From positions 1 through 31,600 of the IMG/VR virus record IMGVR_UViG_3300021962_000407: a stretch of DNA of 31,600 bases; one strand, given 5' to 3'. The stretch comes from a virus. The notes below the pieces were generated by a model. The model had not been told where the DNA came from. It did not search any database and was given only the letters and a program-made list of their open reading frames with translations. A program made the position numbers and the translations under genes. Below are positions 6,906 to 17,821 of this stretch, piece after piece; the stretch's first letter is position 1; every line of letters starts with the position of its first letter.

Positions 6906-9194
6906 ATGCCAGAAGTCACATGGTCGCAAGATATATTCAGTGCTGGTGAATTAAGCCCTTTAATGTATGGCCGTATTACCGCAGACCAATACTACAAAGG
7001 CGTTAAGAAAGCGCGCAATACAATTACCTACCCCCAAGGCGGGATTGGAAAAAGATTCGGCACAATTTATAGAAACGAAATTATAGGCGTTACGGATTGG
7101 CGAGATATTTTCTTCGAAACATTTCCGTATCTGAATGAATGCGTTTACTTGCTTGCTATTGTTCCCGGGGCAATCGAAATCTATTTAGAGAATGTTTTAG
7201 TTGCAACAGTATCAAGTACGTTACTTACAAGTGACGTTGTTCGCAATGCAGATTGGACGGTTCTTGATAATTTGTTTCGGATAACGGCTGCAACAATCAA
7301 ACCTCAAGATATAGTCCGTAGCTCAACAAATACTACAATTAATACTGGTGCCGGTATTGTAAGCAATCAATTTACATTAACCGCAGCAACAACCCCAAAC
7401 ATTATTTTTCCAGTAAGATTTGCTAATGCAGTAGCTTTAGATTGGCCTTCAACTAGCCCGCAAATAAAAGCCGGAATCACTTATTTTGCACGCTCAGATG
7501 TAACTGGTGCATTAATAAAAGTTTATGCAACAGCAAGCGATGCGGCTAATGATATAAATGCATTTACGTTAAATACAGCAGGCGCTGGAACAACAACCGT
7601 ATTTATCTACAATACATGGACATTAACGCCGGTCGTTTTTGAAAATTTACCTCAATATGACTTTGGCGATGTAGATTATTCTAATAGAGTTTTTGGACTT
7701 GGAAGTGGTACTGTTGGCGCATCTACAACGCTTACCATTACATCTGGCGCTGGGTTTTTTACAACAGCTTATGTTGGGGGTAGTTTTACAGATGGATTCG
7801 GTGTGGCGACTGTTACAGCCTATATATCTGCAACTCAATTAACAGTAACTATTGTTGTATCATTTCCAGCAACATCAAATCTACTTGGCAAACTTTGTTT
7901 GGTTCGAGAACCTGCTTGGAGTGATGCAAGAGGTTGGCCACAGAAATGCTCAAGCTTTCAGAACAGGGCTATCTTCGCTCATACGGACTCTTTAGTTAAT
8001 GGCTTATGGTTATCAGTAATTAATGATTACAATGACTTTAACGAGCTAGAAACTGACGATGATTATGCAATTGCTTACTACCCATCGTCCGATACAGTAA
8101 ACGTCATTAAGTACATTGTTCCATACCGAAGTTTAACCATTCATACTAATACCGGAATCTATAGCACACCCTTATCGTTTGAAAGTGCTTTAACACCTAA
8201 GAACTTTAGTTTACAGCTTCAAGAATCAAACCCAGCAACAGCAATCCAACCACAAGGGATTGATAATCAGATTGTTATTGTTACAGGAAATGATGTTCAT
8301 ACAATGCTTTGGGATGGTATTAACAACGCCTATGCATCTAATATCGTAAGCGTGATTTGTGAACATTTAATAAAAAATCCACATGATGAAATTTCATTTA
8401 TTAACTTTACACAAGCCGGAAGCAGGTACATATTTTTAATTAATGATGATGGTACATTGGTAATATACCAAACATTAATTAATGAAAACGTATCAGGTTT
8501 TACTTATGCTGATACAGTGGATGGTTTATTTAGATGGGGCGCAAGTAGCCCAGATGGTAGAGCATGGTTTGTTATTGAGAGACAAATTGCAAATGAATTA
8601 GTGCCACCATTTACTTATAGTACAAAATATTTTATTGAAGAGCTAAGTTTTGATGTCTTCACCGATTGTAGTTATGTTTATAGCGGGGCAGCTACAAGTA
8701 CAATTAGCGGCCTTCCCAGATTTAATGGTCAAACCGTTTCAATGGTCGGTGACGGTTATGGTTTTACTGACGATGTAGAGAATTCGACAGTTGAATTTAT
8801 TGCTCATGGCCAACCTATTGAAGTTACAAAGGCAAGGATTGGGTTTCCTGTTGAAATGCAAATTGATTTGATGCCAAACAATACTCCAGGACCAGGCGGC
8901 TATAAAGGCGGCGGCCTTGTTTTTCCACAACATATTAGAAATGCTACATTTTTATTTAATAATACAATTGGTGGATTTATTGATGGCCAACCAATTAGTT
9001 TAAAAACTTTAGATCAATTTAACCCGTTAGCTGGCCCATTATCTTTAAATGGTCCTCCAGTCCCGTTAACCGGACTATTTAAGAAATCGTTAATGAAAGG
9101 TTGGAATGAGTTCTTACGTGACCCGATAACAATTACTAGCAGTGACCCATTCGATATTCGATTGATTGGCGTTTATTATAAGATTGAGGAGTAG
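6906..9194 (+). CDS. Tail tubular protein B (gp12-like nozzle)
   Basis: 762 residues, close to the roughly 800 of T7 gp12. The opening SAGELSPLMYGRI, followed by PQGGIGKRFGT, is the hallmark N-terminus of podovirus tail nozzle and stabilisation proteins. The rest is beta-rich and Thr/Ala-rich, with an insert-like Thr-rich stretch around residues 140-320. It builds the distal tail tube through which DNA is ejected and carries fibre attachment sites. AAGGA precedes the ATG, and it is 8 bases from tail tube A. Confidence 0.88.
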   Translation: MPEVTWSQDIFSAGELSPLMYGRITADQYYKGVKKARNTITYPQGGIGKRFGTIYRNEIIGVTDWRDIFFETFPYLNECVYLLAIVPGAIEIYLENVLVATVSSTLLTSDVVRNADWTVLDNLFRITAATIKPQDIVRSSTNTTINTGAGIVSNQFTLTAATTPNIIFPVRFANAVALDWPSTSPQIKAGITYFARSDVTGALIKVYATASDAANDINAFTLNTAGAGTTTVFIYNTWTLTPVVFENLPQYDFGDVDYSNRVFGLGSGTVGASTTLTITSGAGFFTTAYVGGSFTDGFGVATVTAYISATQLTVTIVVSFPATSNLLGKLCLVREPAWSDARGWPQKCSSFQNRAIFAHTDSLVNGLWLSVINDYNDFNELETDDDYAIAYYPSSDTVNVIKYIVPYRSLTIHTNTGIYSTPLSFESALTPKNFSLQLQESNPATAIQPQGIDNQIVIVTGNDVHTMLWDGINNAYASNIVSVICEHLIKNPHDEISFINFTQAGSRYIFLINDDGTLVIYQTLINENVSGFTYADTVDGLFRWGASSPDGRAWFVIERQIANELVPPFTYSTKYFIEELSFDVFTDCSYVYSGAATSTISGLPRFNGQTVSMVGDGYGFTDDVENSTVEFIAHGQPIEVTKARIGFPVEMQIDLMPNNTPGPGGYKGGGLVFPQHIRNATFLFNNTIGGFIDGQPISLKTLDQFNPLAGPLSLNGPPVPLTGLFKKSLMKGWNEFLRDPITITSSDPFDIRLIGVYYKIEE

Positions 9195-9196
9195 AA

Positions 9197-9706
9197 ATGG
9201 ATCCATTAACTGGGATTTTATTAGGTATGCAAGCTGCTGGTATGGTCATGGATTATACATCAACCAGAAGACAGCAAGGACTTATTCAAGCTGGTCGTGA
9301 TATTGAGCAAGCACAATACGAAGCTAATCTTGAAGCCTTAAGAGCGCAATATGCTCAAGACTCATTGCAGTCTATGCGACAACTACGACAAAACATCGGG
9401 ACTCAAATTGCCGTACAAGCAGCTAGAGGAACAAGTTCTGCCGCTGGCACTGCTGTTGCCTTAAGAGGCGCATCAATGCAAGCTTACTCCGCTGATGAGC
9501 AAGTAAGACGAATGAATCAATTGGCTAAAGAAGCTGACCTTAGAGCTGGCAATGCATTATCTGGATTGCATGCTTTATCAAGTCAAACTCAACTTGGCCA
9601 AGCAATGCAGCAAAGATTTTTAAACCTAATACCTTTATCAAGTCTTGCCGGTGGATTAACAAAAAAATCTGGTAAAACATCCTTTGGCATGACGGAGATT
9701 GCATAA
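9197..9706 (+). CDS. Internal virion protein A (gp14-like)
   Basis: 169 residues. A hydrophobic Gly/Met-rich start (ILLGMQAAGMVMD) is followed by a long helical, Gln- and Ala-rich middle containing QAARGTSSAAGTA, a signature of the smallest internal core protein in T7-like virions. Such proteins are ejected ahead of the DNA and are thought to insert in the outer membrane as part of a trans-envelope channel. GAGGAG precedes ATG 9197, 2 bases after tail tube B. Its stop overlaps the next start. Confidence 0.75.
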   Translation: MDPLTGILLGMQAAGMVMDYTSTRRQQGLIQAGRDIEQAQYEANLEALRAQYAQDSLQSMRQLRQNIGTQIAVQAARGTSSAAGTAVALRGASMQAYSADEQVRRMNQLAKEADLRAGNALSGLHALSSQTQLGQAMQQRFLNLIPLSSLAGGLTKKSGKTSFGMTEIA

Positions 9707-12105
9707 TGGCCCAAGAAATTCAAACGCTACAACCTCAAGAACGCTTAGATATTACACAAAAACAAGGTGGCTGGTTAAATGCCATGACAGAACTTGCTAC
9801 TACGCCAAATGCTTTAGCTAATTTTGGTGTGCAAATGGCGAGTAATGCGTCTCAAGCTTATCAAATGATGCGTGGGATTGAAGCTGGAAAAAATCCTAGT
9901 AATACCTTGCTGCCACCAGTTACTAAAGCAGATGAAGCATTTGTCCAAGGATATAGCGCACAAGCAGAGCAAACACTTGGCTTACAAGCGGAGCAACTTA
10001 TTAATCAAGCGCAATTAGATTTAAATAAATCATATAGATTAAGTAATGGCCAAATACAATCCTATCAAGAAAATGTAGCTCAAGGATTGCAGCAAATTAT
10101 TGAACAAGCACCATACACAATTAGAAGTAAACTTGCTAATCAATATACAGAGGGTTTGCAAACCCAAGTTTTCAAATTAAACAATCAATTACTTAGCCAA
10201 CAAAAAACGGAAGCTAAAGAAAATGCCGGGTTGTATGTAAAAAATCAGATGAATCAATTAACTGATTCCATTATGTCTGGTCAAGGTAATCCTGCTACTG
10301 TTTATCAAAATAGCCTTGATTATATCAATAGTAAACAAGCAAGTGGTATGTGGTCTCCAAATGAAGCTGAGACGCAACGCCAAGCTTTAAAACAAATGTA
10401 TTTAAATAGCTCACTTGCTAAAAATGCAGTTGATGCTTATCAAAATAAAACTCTTGAGCCATACTTAAATTCACTTACCAATGTTCCAAGCAACTTTAAT
10501 GGCGTAAATATAAGTTACGCAGAATGGGAATCAGCTAGAAATCACGCTTTAAATAGCATTGTAAATTATGAACGTTTTACAAGTAGCGAACAAAATTTGC
10601 TTGTGTCTGATGCTAAAATTAAGTATATGCAAGGGAATTTACCCCAAACTGATATTGATGCGCTTAAACAAGAGTTACAGCCTCAAAAGTTTAATGAGAT
10701 GTATGGCTGGATTTTAAACCAGCAAAATAAAAACCTAGCTAAACAAGAACGTATCACTCAACTACTTGGTAATAACTCAAATCTTGATGTAATGGCTAGG
10801 GCAACGCCAAAAGAAGTTGATGCAACTTACGATGCTACAGTTGCCAAAATTCAAAATGATGCAGCCTATAAAGGCCAACCAATTTCAAATGCTGATGCTC
10901 AATTTCAAGCAATCTCTACAATCCCAAGAGCAATACCAGCCGTTAACAAAATGCTGGCAAATCAGTTAATCAATGGTGATGCTACAACCGCAATACAAGC
11001 AGCTTCTCAAATTAAACGCATTGAAGATGCTGATTTATCTGGTCGACTAGATGCAACCTTTTCAAGCACATCAAGCCCTGCATCAATCATGGCCCACACC
11101 ATAAACGAACTTTTACCATTTTCTGCAAGCCCAGACCAAGCGGTTGCAATGGCAAGACAAATTGCATTCCCTACTGATGAACAAAAAAATGCATCATTAA
11201 AACTTTCACAAGATTTTCAAAAAGGGCATGGTACTGCTGCAAAAAAAATATCTTTTGCGAAAGGCATGGTTGATGTTCCAAGTAAATCTCAAGTTATAGA
11301 TAAATCTAATTTTTATATTAGCGTCGCTGATGCCTATACAGATGCTTTAAAAGTATTTGGGAATGAAACGCTTGCTAAGTCATGGGTTCAAAAAGGCATT
11401 AACCAGAACTATGGCACAACAACTGTTAACGGCACAGAGCAATTTACATTTATGCCTATTGAAAAACTACTTGGCATGGACAAAAAATCTGTACCTGTTA
11501 TTCAACAAAATATTTACGATGATGTTAGTAAATATGTAGCTAACATGAAAGCTATTTATGATAGCAATCCGAATCTTGGATTCTATTATGAGTTAGCGCC
11601 TAGAAAAGATTACAATGAATTTGCACAAGCTGTTTTAGACCCTAAATCACCAAATGCCAAAGAAACAATGAATGAGTTTCTTGAAGCTAAGCCAATACAA
11701 ATTACCAAAGTATACCGAAGAACCGGAGAACAAGTAGATTACACGCTTGAAGTTCGTTCAGGCCCATTTGCATCCTTAGGAACTCGTCAAGACATTATGG
11801 CATCTGGATATGATTATATCTTACGCAACAAAGAAGGTTCCATTGAATCATTCCATGGCACATTTGGCAATCAGGGCAGGATTCCATTTTATTCGCCAAA
11901 TGCTAAATATATCAAAGACGCAACAATGACAATTCAGCAAGCCACTAAACAAAACTGGGATTTACGACTCAAACAATATTTAGAAGAAAGCAAAGGTTTA
12001 GGTGAAAGATTTAGAGAAATTGGCTTAAAAAGAGGTGAGGGCCTAACTGGGCTTAGAGGCATAGCTAGTCGCGATGAAATGATGTTGCAAAATCTTGGGG
12101 AATAA
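9706..12105 (+). CDS. Internal virion protein B (gp15-like)
   Basis: 799 residues, close in size to T7 gp15 (about 750). The protein is Gln- and Asn-rich, soluble and apparently all-helical, with many QA/LNQ stretches and no membrane segment or recognised enzymatic motif. Its place between the gp14-like and gp16-like genes gives the role: the second component of the ejected core complex that helps DNA enter the cell. The start ATG 9706 overlaps the preceding stop (TAATG). The assignment rests mostly on order, size and composition. Confidence 0.72.
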   Translation: MAQEIQTLQPQERLDITQKQGGWLNAMTELATTPNALANFGVQMASNASQAYQMMRGIEAGKNPSNTLLPPVTKADEAFVQGYSAQAEQTLGLQAEQLINQAQLDLNKSYRLSNGQIQSYQENVAQGLQQIIEQAPYTIRSKLANQYTEGLQTQVFKLNNQLLSQQKTEAKENAGLYVKNQMNQLTDSIMSGQGNPATVYQNSLDYINSKQASGMWSPNEAETQRQALKQMYLNSSLAKNAVDAYQNKTLEPYLNSLTNVPSNFNGVNISYAEWESARNHALNSIVNYERFTSSEQNLLVSDAKIKYMQGNLPQTDIDALKQELQPQKFNEMYGWILNQQNKNLAKQERITQLLGNNSNLDVMARATPKEVDATYDATVAKIQNDAAYKGQPISNADAQFQAISTIPRAIPAVNKMLANQLINGDATTAIQAASQIKRIEDADLSGRLDATFSSTSSPASIMAHTINELLPFSASPDQAVAMARQIAFPTDEQKNASLKLSQDFQKGHGTAAKKISFAKGMVDVPSKSQVIDKSNFYISVADAYTDALKVFGNETLAKSWVQKGINQNYGTTTVNGTEQFTFMPIEKLLGMDKKSVPVIQQNIYDDVSKYVANMKAIYDSNPNLGFYYELAPRKDYNEFAQAVLDPKSPNAKETMNEFLEAKPIQITKVYRRTGEQVDYTLEVRSGPFASLGTRQDIMASGYDYILRNKEGSIESFHGTFGNQGRIPFYSPNAKYIKDATMTIQQATKQNWDLRLKQYLEESKGLGERFREIGLKRGEGLTGLRGIASRDEMMLQNLGE

Positions 12106-12106
12106 G

Positions 12107-15100
12107 ATGGATAACTTACAAAGTAATGAAGAAAATAACGATACCGCAATTCCATTTGCATTAGCTAGGCCTTTGAATCAGTTACCGTATGACCTAACTA
12201 ATGAAGGCATGGGTTCAGTTTTTGGCGGCTGGCCAGAACAAAAAACCATGCAAGATGCAGAAAAAACTCCCGCCTTTAAAACTGCTTTACTAGAGGCTGA
12301 AAAACAATCAGTTATTTATAATGCTGAACAAACAGGGTCTAGTGTACTTCAATCTGAATATAATTTCTTATTTGATAACGTTGATGAAAGCTTTAACACA
12401 AACAATCCTGATTTGTACAAAGATATCCCAGAAATTTATTGGCCAACTATCCGAAACGCAACCTCTCCAAGCGACCTAAAGCGCAGACAAAATATCGTTT
12501 TTGAAGAAATAGAAAATGAAAAACTTTTAGCAAATGGTGGTTTTTGGCCAAAACTAATCGGTGGCGGTCTTGGTATGACAATTGGCTCTGGGCCTCTGGG
12601 ATTATCAAAATGGGTTCTGCCAGCAATTGCAGAATCACGAGCCGGTACATTTACAATTGACGCATTAATGAATACAGCTAAAGCTACACCCGGTATTGCG
12701 CTTAATGCTTTTAGCTACGAATCAGCATTAGATTTATCCAAGGGGCGATATGATTTAGAAGATGTTGCTATACGCAGTTTAGAGGATTCAGCATTTGGTT
12801 TTGCATTAGGCGCTGTTGGCAAAACACTAAGATATGGCAATGATGGCTTAAAAGTATGGAATGGAAGAAAGTTAGTGGGTGCAATCTACCATGACGCTAA
12901 GTTAGAACCTGTCTTCAAAGGCGATAAACTTGTTGATTTGCAGTACACGCCTCCAATCAAAGAAGCAATGTCTGCTCAAAGACATGCAGAAATTGAAGGT
13001 GATTTGAGAAGTATTGTGGCTGAAACTGGATTTTATGGCGTGCCTTTTTTAGGTAAAGCTCTCAAAGAAACAACAAAATTTATTAATCCAGCATTTAGAA
13101 TGCTATCAAGTCCATTTGATGATGCTAGAAACTTCTTCTCAGCTATGGCGAATACTGGAATCCGTACCAAAGGAGAATTAGAGGGGACTGCAAGAGTTAG
13201 AAGCGCAGAAGAATATTATGGCTACTATAGAGCCATGGGCACAAAACATCGCATGGAATACAACAAAGATTACTATGCTGCAAATGGTTTAACAAGCTCA
13301 AGTCAAACCGTAAACGCATTCAAAAATCTTATGCAAACTGTTACAGAAGGGAAAAATATATCTTGGGATGATTTTGGTAAAAGAGTTCGCAATGTTATCG
13401 CTACAGGCATTGAAGACGATAATCCTCATATAAATCGCTCTGCCAAACGTATGACCGATATTTTAGAAGACGTAAATCGTCAGTACGCAGAAGCACATGG
13501 AATAGATCAATTTGTAAGTCCACCAAATACGGTTAATTATATTTTCCAAAATTGGAATATAAATAAATTAAATTATGAGCCAGATGACTTTTTTACAATT
13601 GGCATGAAATGGATGAATGACCAAACAGATAAAATATCTGATATTATGCGTCCATTAACTGAAATTGACGAAAGAATCAAACTAGCACCAGAAACTGAAA
13701 AAATTGCTTTGCGAGAACGTAGAGCAGAAATAGAGCAAAAAATCCATGATGAATTAACTGATAACGAAGAAAACCACTTTTTATTGAAAGATAGGGTAGT
13801 GCTCAATTCAAAAGATAGGGCAGAGCTAAAAAAACTACTTGATGATTCAGGTATAACTAAGCTTAATGAAGAAATAAAAGATGCAAAACTTAAAAAAGAA
13901 GCTTCAAAAAATAAAGATGAAATATCTACACTAAATAAAAAAATTAAAGAACTTCAAGATCAAAGAAAAAGTGCTAGAGAAAAATTAGATTTAGATGCAC
14001 GTATGGGGCGTATCAATAAAAAACTTTATTTTAAAAAAGAAGGTAAAATAAAGTTCAGGGACCCTAATAAATTGCCTGACTTTATTGAAGCCTATAAAAC
14101 AAAACAAGGACAAATAAACTATTTAAAGCGCATCCAAGCTAAAGTTACTGGTACAGATGCGACAAATTTACTTGATGAAATATTAGGCCACGGAATTAAA
14201 AGTGATGGCAGAGTTGCATATACTAAAGAACGTAGTTTTTTAATACCACAAGAGTTGCTTAATAATGCTTGGTACCTAGATAATGATTTAGCTGCTGCCA
14301 TGGAAAATTATCTTGGCTCTATGGGGAGAAGAATTGGTTTAAAGCGTGCATTTGGCGAGGTTTATGGTGAAGATGGATTAAAAGATATCTTTGAAAACAT
14401 GTCTAACCAATACCGTGCAAAAATGGATGTTTACGGAAAAATTACAGATAAAAAATTAAGAGAAAAAAAGCAAAAAAAATTAACCAAAGATTTTGAATCA
14501 GCAAAAGCAGACATGGCAGCAATGTATGATATTTATCATGGTAGATTTAGAAATGAAAACTTGCATAATGATTTAACAGGTTCTTTGCAAGTTTTACGCA
14601 ACATGGTTTATGCTACAAGATTGGGATTATTGCAGATTGCACAGCTAACTGACTCAACGGCTGTAGTACTTAGAACTGGAATTGTTCCTTGGTTATTTGG
14701 TGGAATAATGCCACATTTGCGTGGGTTGAAAGATAAATTTCAAGGAAACAAAACAGAAATGCAGGAAGCTGCTGCTGTAAATTTGTTAGGTGTAAATCAT
14801 GTTATCGGTGGTGCTCAATATGATTTTTTCTCAAAAGGCACGCATAATTATGACACGGTGCTCGGAAAAACAAAAAAAATAACTCAGGCGGTTGCTGGTG
14901 TTTCCCAAAACTTAACATTCGCCAACTACTTTGAAAACCTTAACGAATCCATTGCTGAACGAACATTTCAAAACAACATAGTAAAAGCAAGCCAGAAATT
15001 TCTGGATGGCACAATAACAAAATCTGAAAGCGTTCAAATGGCAAGAATAGGTTTAGATTTAGCAGAGGATGCTAGGCAAATTGTAGACCAATTCAATAAA

Positions 15101-15814
15101 TACGGTGAAACGCATTATAATGGCCTAGCACGCAATTCAAATTATCAAAACTGGGATAATGCAGACATCCAAGAAAAAATGATTATGGCAGTTCGTAGTG
15201 GCGTTTCTGATGTGATTGTTAAAGGGCAAATGTTTACCTCGCCATTAATGGCAAAAGACCCTATTATTGGAACATTATTGATGTTTACGAGTTGGGCATT
15301 TGCAGCGACAGAAAGGTATTTATTGCCTTCATTACAATATGCTGATGCCAATACCCTACAAGGAATTATAGCTATGTCGGTTATGTCATCCGTACAAGAT
15401 CCACTTAGACGAATGGCATCTGGAAAACCACCATTTGAAGACGAAGCATCCGTTAAAGATATTATTCTAAACTCAATTATGCAAAATGGTTTTTTAGGTG
15501 TTTTGCCGAATGCTATTGAAATTCTAAACTTAGTATCTCACAATGACTTATTAGGCAAAGCTCAAGGGTTCCGTTACAAAGATAGAAGCACCTTGGGAGG
15601 CCCTGCTTGGGATTACGCTTGGGATGCTTTGGGGGCTGGATATATGCTTGCATCTGGAAAAATAAATAGAACAGGCGTTAAAAAAGCAATCAATTTATTG
15701 CCAATGTCTGGTAATGTTTATACAAGAGGATTATTGAACGCTTGGCAAGAAGGTTTAGATATTCCAGAAACATTTGCTGATGCTGAACCTTATAAAATCT
15801 TTCAAAAGGACTAA
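12107..15814 (+). CDS. Internal virion protein C (gp16-like)
   Basis: 1235 residues from ATG 12107, with GGGG 8 bases upstream. T7 gp16 is about 1300. The C-terminal part has TSWAFAATERYLLPSLQ and, further on, DPLRRMASGKPPFED, the segment I associate with large podovirus ejection proteins. A lysine-rich coiled-coil region lies around residues 600-650. Unlike T7 gp16, I see no lytic transglycosylase domain at the N-terminus; the separate lysozyme-like gene at 304-774 could supply that activity, though this is inference. It starts 1 base after the gp15-like stop and would be ejected into the cell with the other core proteins. Confidence 0.75.
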   Translation: MDNLQSNEENNDTAIPFALARPLNQLPYDLTNEGMGSVFGGWPEQKTMQDAEKTPAFKTALLEAEKQSVIYNAEQTGSSVLQSEYNFLFDNVDESFNTNNPDLYKDIPEIYWPTIRNATSPSDLKRRQNIVFEEIENEKLLANGGFWPKLIGGGLGMTIGSGPLGLSKWVLPAIAESRAGTFTIDALMNTAKATPGIALNAFSYESALDLSKGRYDLEDVAIRSLEDSAFGFALGAVGKTLRYGNDGLKVWNGRKLVGAIYHDAKLEPVFKGDKLVDLQYTPPIKEAMSAQRHAEIEGDLRSIVAETGFYGVPFLGKALKETTKFINPAFRMLSSPFDDARNFFSAMANTGIRTKGELEGTARVRSAEEYYGYYRAMGTKHRMEYNKDYYAANGLTSSSQTVNAFKNLMQTVTEGKNISWDDFGKRVRNVIATGIEDDNPHINRSAKRMTDILEDVNRQYAEAHGIDQFVSPPNTVNYIFQNWNINKLNYEPDDFFTIGMKWMNDQTDKISDIMRPLTEIDERIKLAPETEKIALRERRAEIEQKIHDELTDNEENHFLLKDRVVLNSKDRAELKKLLDDSGITKLNEEIKDAKLKKEASKNKDEISTLNKKIKELQDQRKSAREKLDLDARMGRINKKLYFKKEGKIKFRDPNKLPDFIEAYKTKQGQINYLKRIQAKVTGTDATNLLDEILGHGIKSDGRVAYTKERSFLIPQELLNNAWYLDNDLAAAMENYLGSMGRRIGLKRAFGEVYGEDGLKDIFENMSNQYRAKMDVYGKITDKKLREKKQKKLTKDFESAKADMAAMYDIYHGRFRNENLHNDLTGSLQVLRNMVYATRLGLLQIAQLTDSTAVVLRTGIVPWLFGGIMPHLRGLKDKFQGNKTEMQEAAAVNLLGVNHVIGGAQYDFFSKGTHNYDTVLGKTKKITQAVAGVSQNLTFANYFENLNESIAERTFQNNIVKASQKFLDGTITKSESVQMARIGLDLAEDARQIVDQFNKYGETHYNGLARNSNYQNWDNADIQEKMIMAVRSGVSDVIVKGQMFTSPLMAKDPIIGTLLMFTSWAFAATERYLLPSLQYADANTLQGIIAMSVMSSVQDPLRRMASGKPPFEDEASVKDIILNSIMQNGFLGVLPNAIEILNLVSHNDLLGKAQGFRYKDRSTLGGPAWDYAWDALGAGYMLASGKINRTGVKKAINLLPMSGNVYTRGLLNAWQEGLDIPETFADAEPYKIFQKD

Positions 15815-15817
15815 CCC

Positions 15818-17425
15818 ATGTCTACTCAAGTACAAATTAATGATGTACCACCAAAAACCCAGATAACCGCTACGGCCGGCCAAACAGTATTTACCACTAA
15901 CTGGACTGCTAATGCCGCATCTGATGTCGTAGTATATGCCAGAACTTCAGCTCAAGAACCAGATGACTTAACTCAATTAGTGAGTAATGTTGATTACACA
16001 GTTGCTTTTATTGGCGGCTCTGAGATTGTAGAAGTAACTTTTTTGGTTGCTCGCGCTGCTAATGACGTGATTACAATCACACGAGATACCCCCGCAGATA
16101 GATTAAACCTTTATACTAATAATAATTTTACGCCAAGCATGCTTAATCAAGATGTCGGTATATTAACATTAGTCGATCAACAAGCTCAGTTATATAATAC
16201 ACAAGTAGCGCCTCACTATAACGTGTCTGCCACACCAGATTTGGGCGACCCAATATCTGGAGAAGGCGGTGATATATATTTGCCAACTTTAGGAGCAAAC
16301 CAGTTCTGGGTAAAAAACGCCGGTAATACAGAGATTATTGCTACAGATTTGCCATCTGGCGGAGGTCAATTACCGGTTGCCTTGCCTCTAGTTACTTACA
16401 CAAATACACCTTATCTAACCGCAGAAGCTAATCTTGGCGCATTATCTACTGGCGTGCTATATCAAACAGTTGCTGCTGGTGTTGCTACACTTTTAAGCAA
16501 ATCAACAACCGGAACAGGTGATGTTGTTTTAGACAATTCACCCACTATCACAACACCGTCCATTGACCAAATTAATGATGCCAATGGGAATGCAAATTTA
16601 CTAATTCATGCTACTGCAAGTGCAGTTAATTATATGATAAGCACAAATTCAGCAACTGGCGGTTTTACAGGATTTGAAGTGGCTGGCTCTGATACTAATG
16701 CTAAGGCTTTCATAAAAGCAAAAGGCGATGCAGGTGTTGCAGTAATTACATCAGCCGTAAGCGCAGTACCTTTTGCAATTTATTCTGGCACTGCACAGCA
16801 ACATGTAACCACCTTTAGTTTTAGTAATACTAATGCTACAAGAGCGGTTACATTCCAAGACGCTGATGGCACTGTAGCTTATTTAAGTGATATAACTGGT
16901 GCTGCTGGATGGGTTTTAATAAGCACTGGAACGGCAAATAATAGCACATCCATAGATTTTACTGGGCTTTCAACAACTTACAGCGCGTATAAAATTGTAT
17001 ATTATAATGTTTACCCAGCAAACAATTCAACGACTCTGTTGTACAGGGTTTCAACAGATAATGGCTCAACATTTGAAACCACAGCTTATATGTATTCTGG
17101 AATGGCGCAAAGCACTGGCTCATATATAGCAGTATCATCAACAAGTGATGGAAGTGTTCCAATTACAGCCGGGGGCGGCATGACTAATCTTGGTGTTCAG
17201 TATACAAGCTCTGGAGAAGTAACTATATTTAATCCCGCAGGCACGCAACAACCACATGCAATGCTTTGGAGTACATCATATAGATCACCAACAGCTCGAA
17301 ACCCTGTTTTTAGCACAGGCCAAGGATACTGGAATTCGTCAACTGCGGTAAATGCTATTAGATTTTTATTTGACTCGGGAAATATAACAGGCGGAACCTT
17401 CAAACTTTATGGGATATTGGCATGA
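15818..17425 (+). CDS. Tail fibre protein
   Basis: 535 residues. The N-terminal 150 residues, with TRDTPADRLNLYTNN and MLNQDVGILTLVDQQ, match the virion-anchoring head domain of podovirus fibres. The middle is Thr/Ser/Asn-rich low-complexity beta (GVATLLSKSTTGTGDVVLDNSP). The C-terminal 165 residues form a beta-rich module ending in a Gly/Thr-rich strand pair (about 365-535), probably the receptor-binding tip. AAAGGA precedes the ATG. The next gene overlaps its last codon, consistent with a fibre-assembly partner. Confidence 0.82.
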   Translation: MSTQVQINDVPPKTQITATAGQTVFTTNWTANAASDVVVYARTSAQEPDDLTQLVSNVDYTVAFIGGSEIVEVTFLVARAANDVITITRDTPADRLNLYTNNNFTPSMLNQDVGILTLVDQQAQLYNTQVAPHYNVSATPDLGDPISGEGGDIYLPTLGANQFWVKNAGNTEIIATDLPSGGGQLPVALPLVTYTNTPYLTAEANLGALSTGVLYQTVAAGVATLLSKSTTGTGDVVLDNSPTITTPSIDQINDANGNANLLIHATASAVNYMISTNSATGGFTGFEVAGSDTNAKAFIKAKGDAGVAVITSAVSAVPFAIYSGTAQQHVTTFSFSNTNATRAVTFQDADGTVAYLSDITGAAGWVLISTGTANNSTSIDFTGLSTTYSAYKIVYYNVYPANNSTTLLYRVSTDNGSTFETTAYMYSGMAQSTGSYIAVSSTSDGSVPITAGGGMTNLGVQYTSSGEVTIFNPAGTQQPHAMLWSTSYRSPTARNPVFSTGQGYWNSSTAVNAIRFLFDSGNITGGTFKLYGILA

Positions 17426-17661
17426 AAAAAATTGTTAATGGTATTGAAGTTGATTTAACTGCGGAAGAGATATTGGAAAAAGAGTCTCAAGATGCCGCTG
17501 CTTTATTAGAAATACAAAAAATTCAATTTAAAATTGATAGGCAATTGGCTTATCCTAGTCTTGCTGAGCAAATGGACATTTTATATCACGAAGGTTTTGA
17601 TGCTTGGAAAAGCGTTATTAAAGAAATAAAAGATAAATATCCAAAGCCAGAAGGAGTTTAA
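17422..17661 (+). CDS. Small fibre-associated protein (XkdW-like)
   Basis: 79 residues. The block IDRQLAYPSLAEQMDILYHEGFDAWK resembles a widespread short phage domain found just after tail fibre genes, sometimes annotated XkdW-like or tail assembly chaperone-like. The N-terminus (IVNGIEVDLTAEE) also resembles the start of fibre assembly proteins. It overlaps the fibre gene by ATGA, implying translational coupling. A chaperone for fibre trimerisation is plausible but not proven. Confidence 0.65.
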   Translation: MKKIVNGIEVDLTAEEILEKESQDAAALLEIQKIQFKIDRQLAYPSLAEQMDILYHEGFDAWKSVIKEIKDKYPKPEGV

Positions 17662-17821
17662 AATATTGCAAGGATTCGCATTGTAATCACGTATGCGTTT
17701 GCTTGTTGTTTTTATTAGCTCTTTACCGAAAATAGCGTGACCATAAAAATTAAACAATATTGATAGCGCGCCATCGATAACTGAACTAAAATTAATTTAT
17801 GACTTGTTATAAGGAAATATT

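Noticed and set aside
17662-17821. Promoter or terminator in the gap after the fibre-associated gene
   Set aside because: A CGCAT/ATGCG stem (about 17676-17697) and AT-rich DNA are present, but no well-spaced promoter boxes and only a weak T-rich tail.
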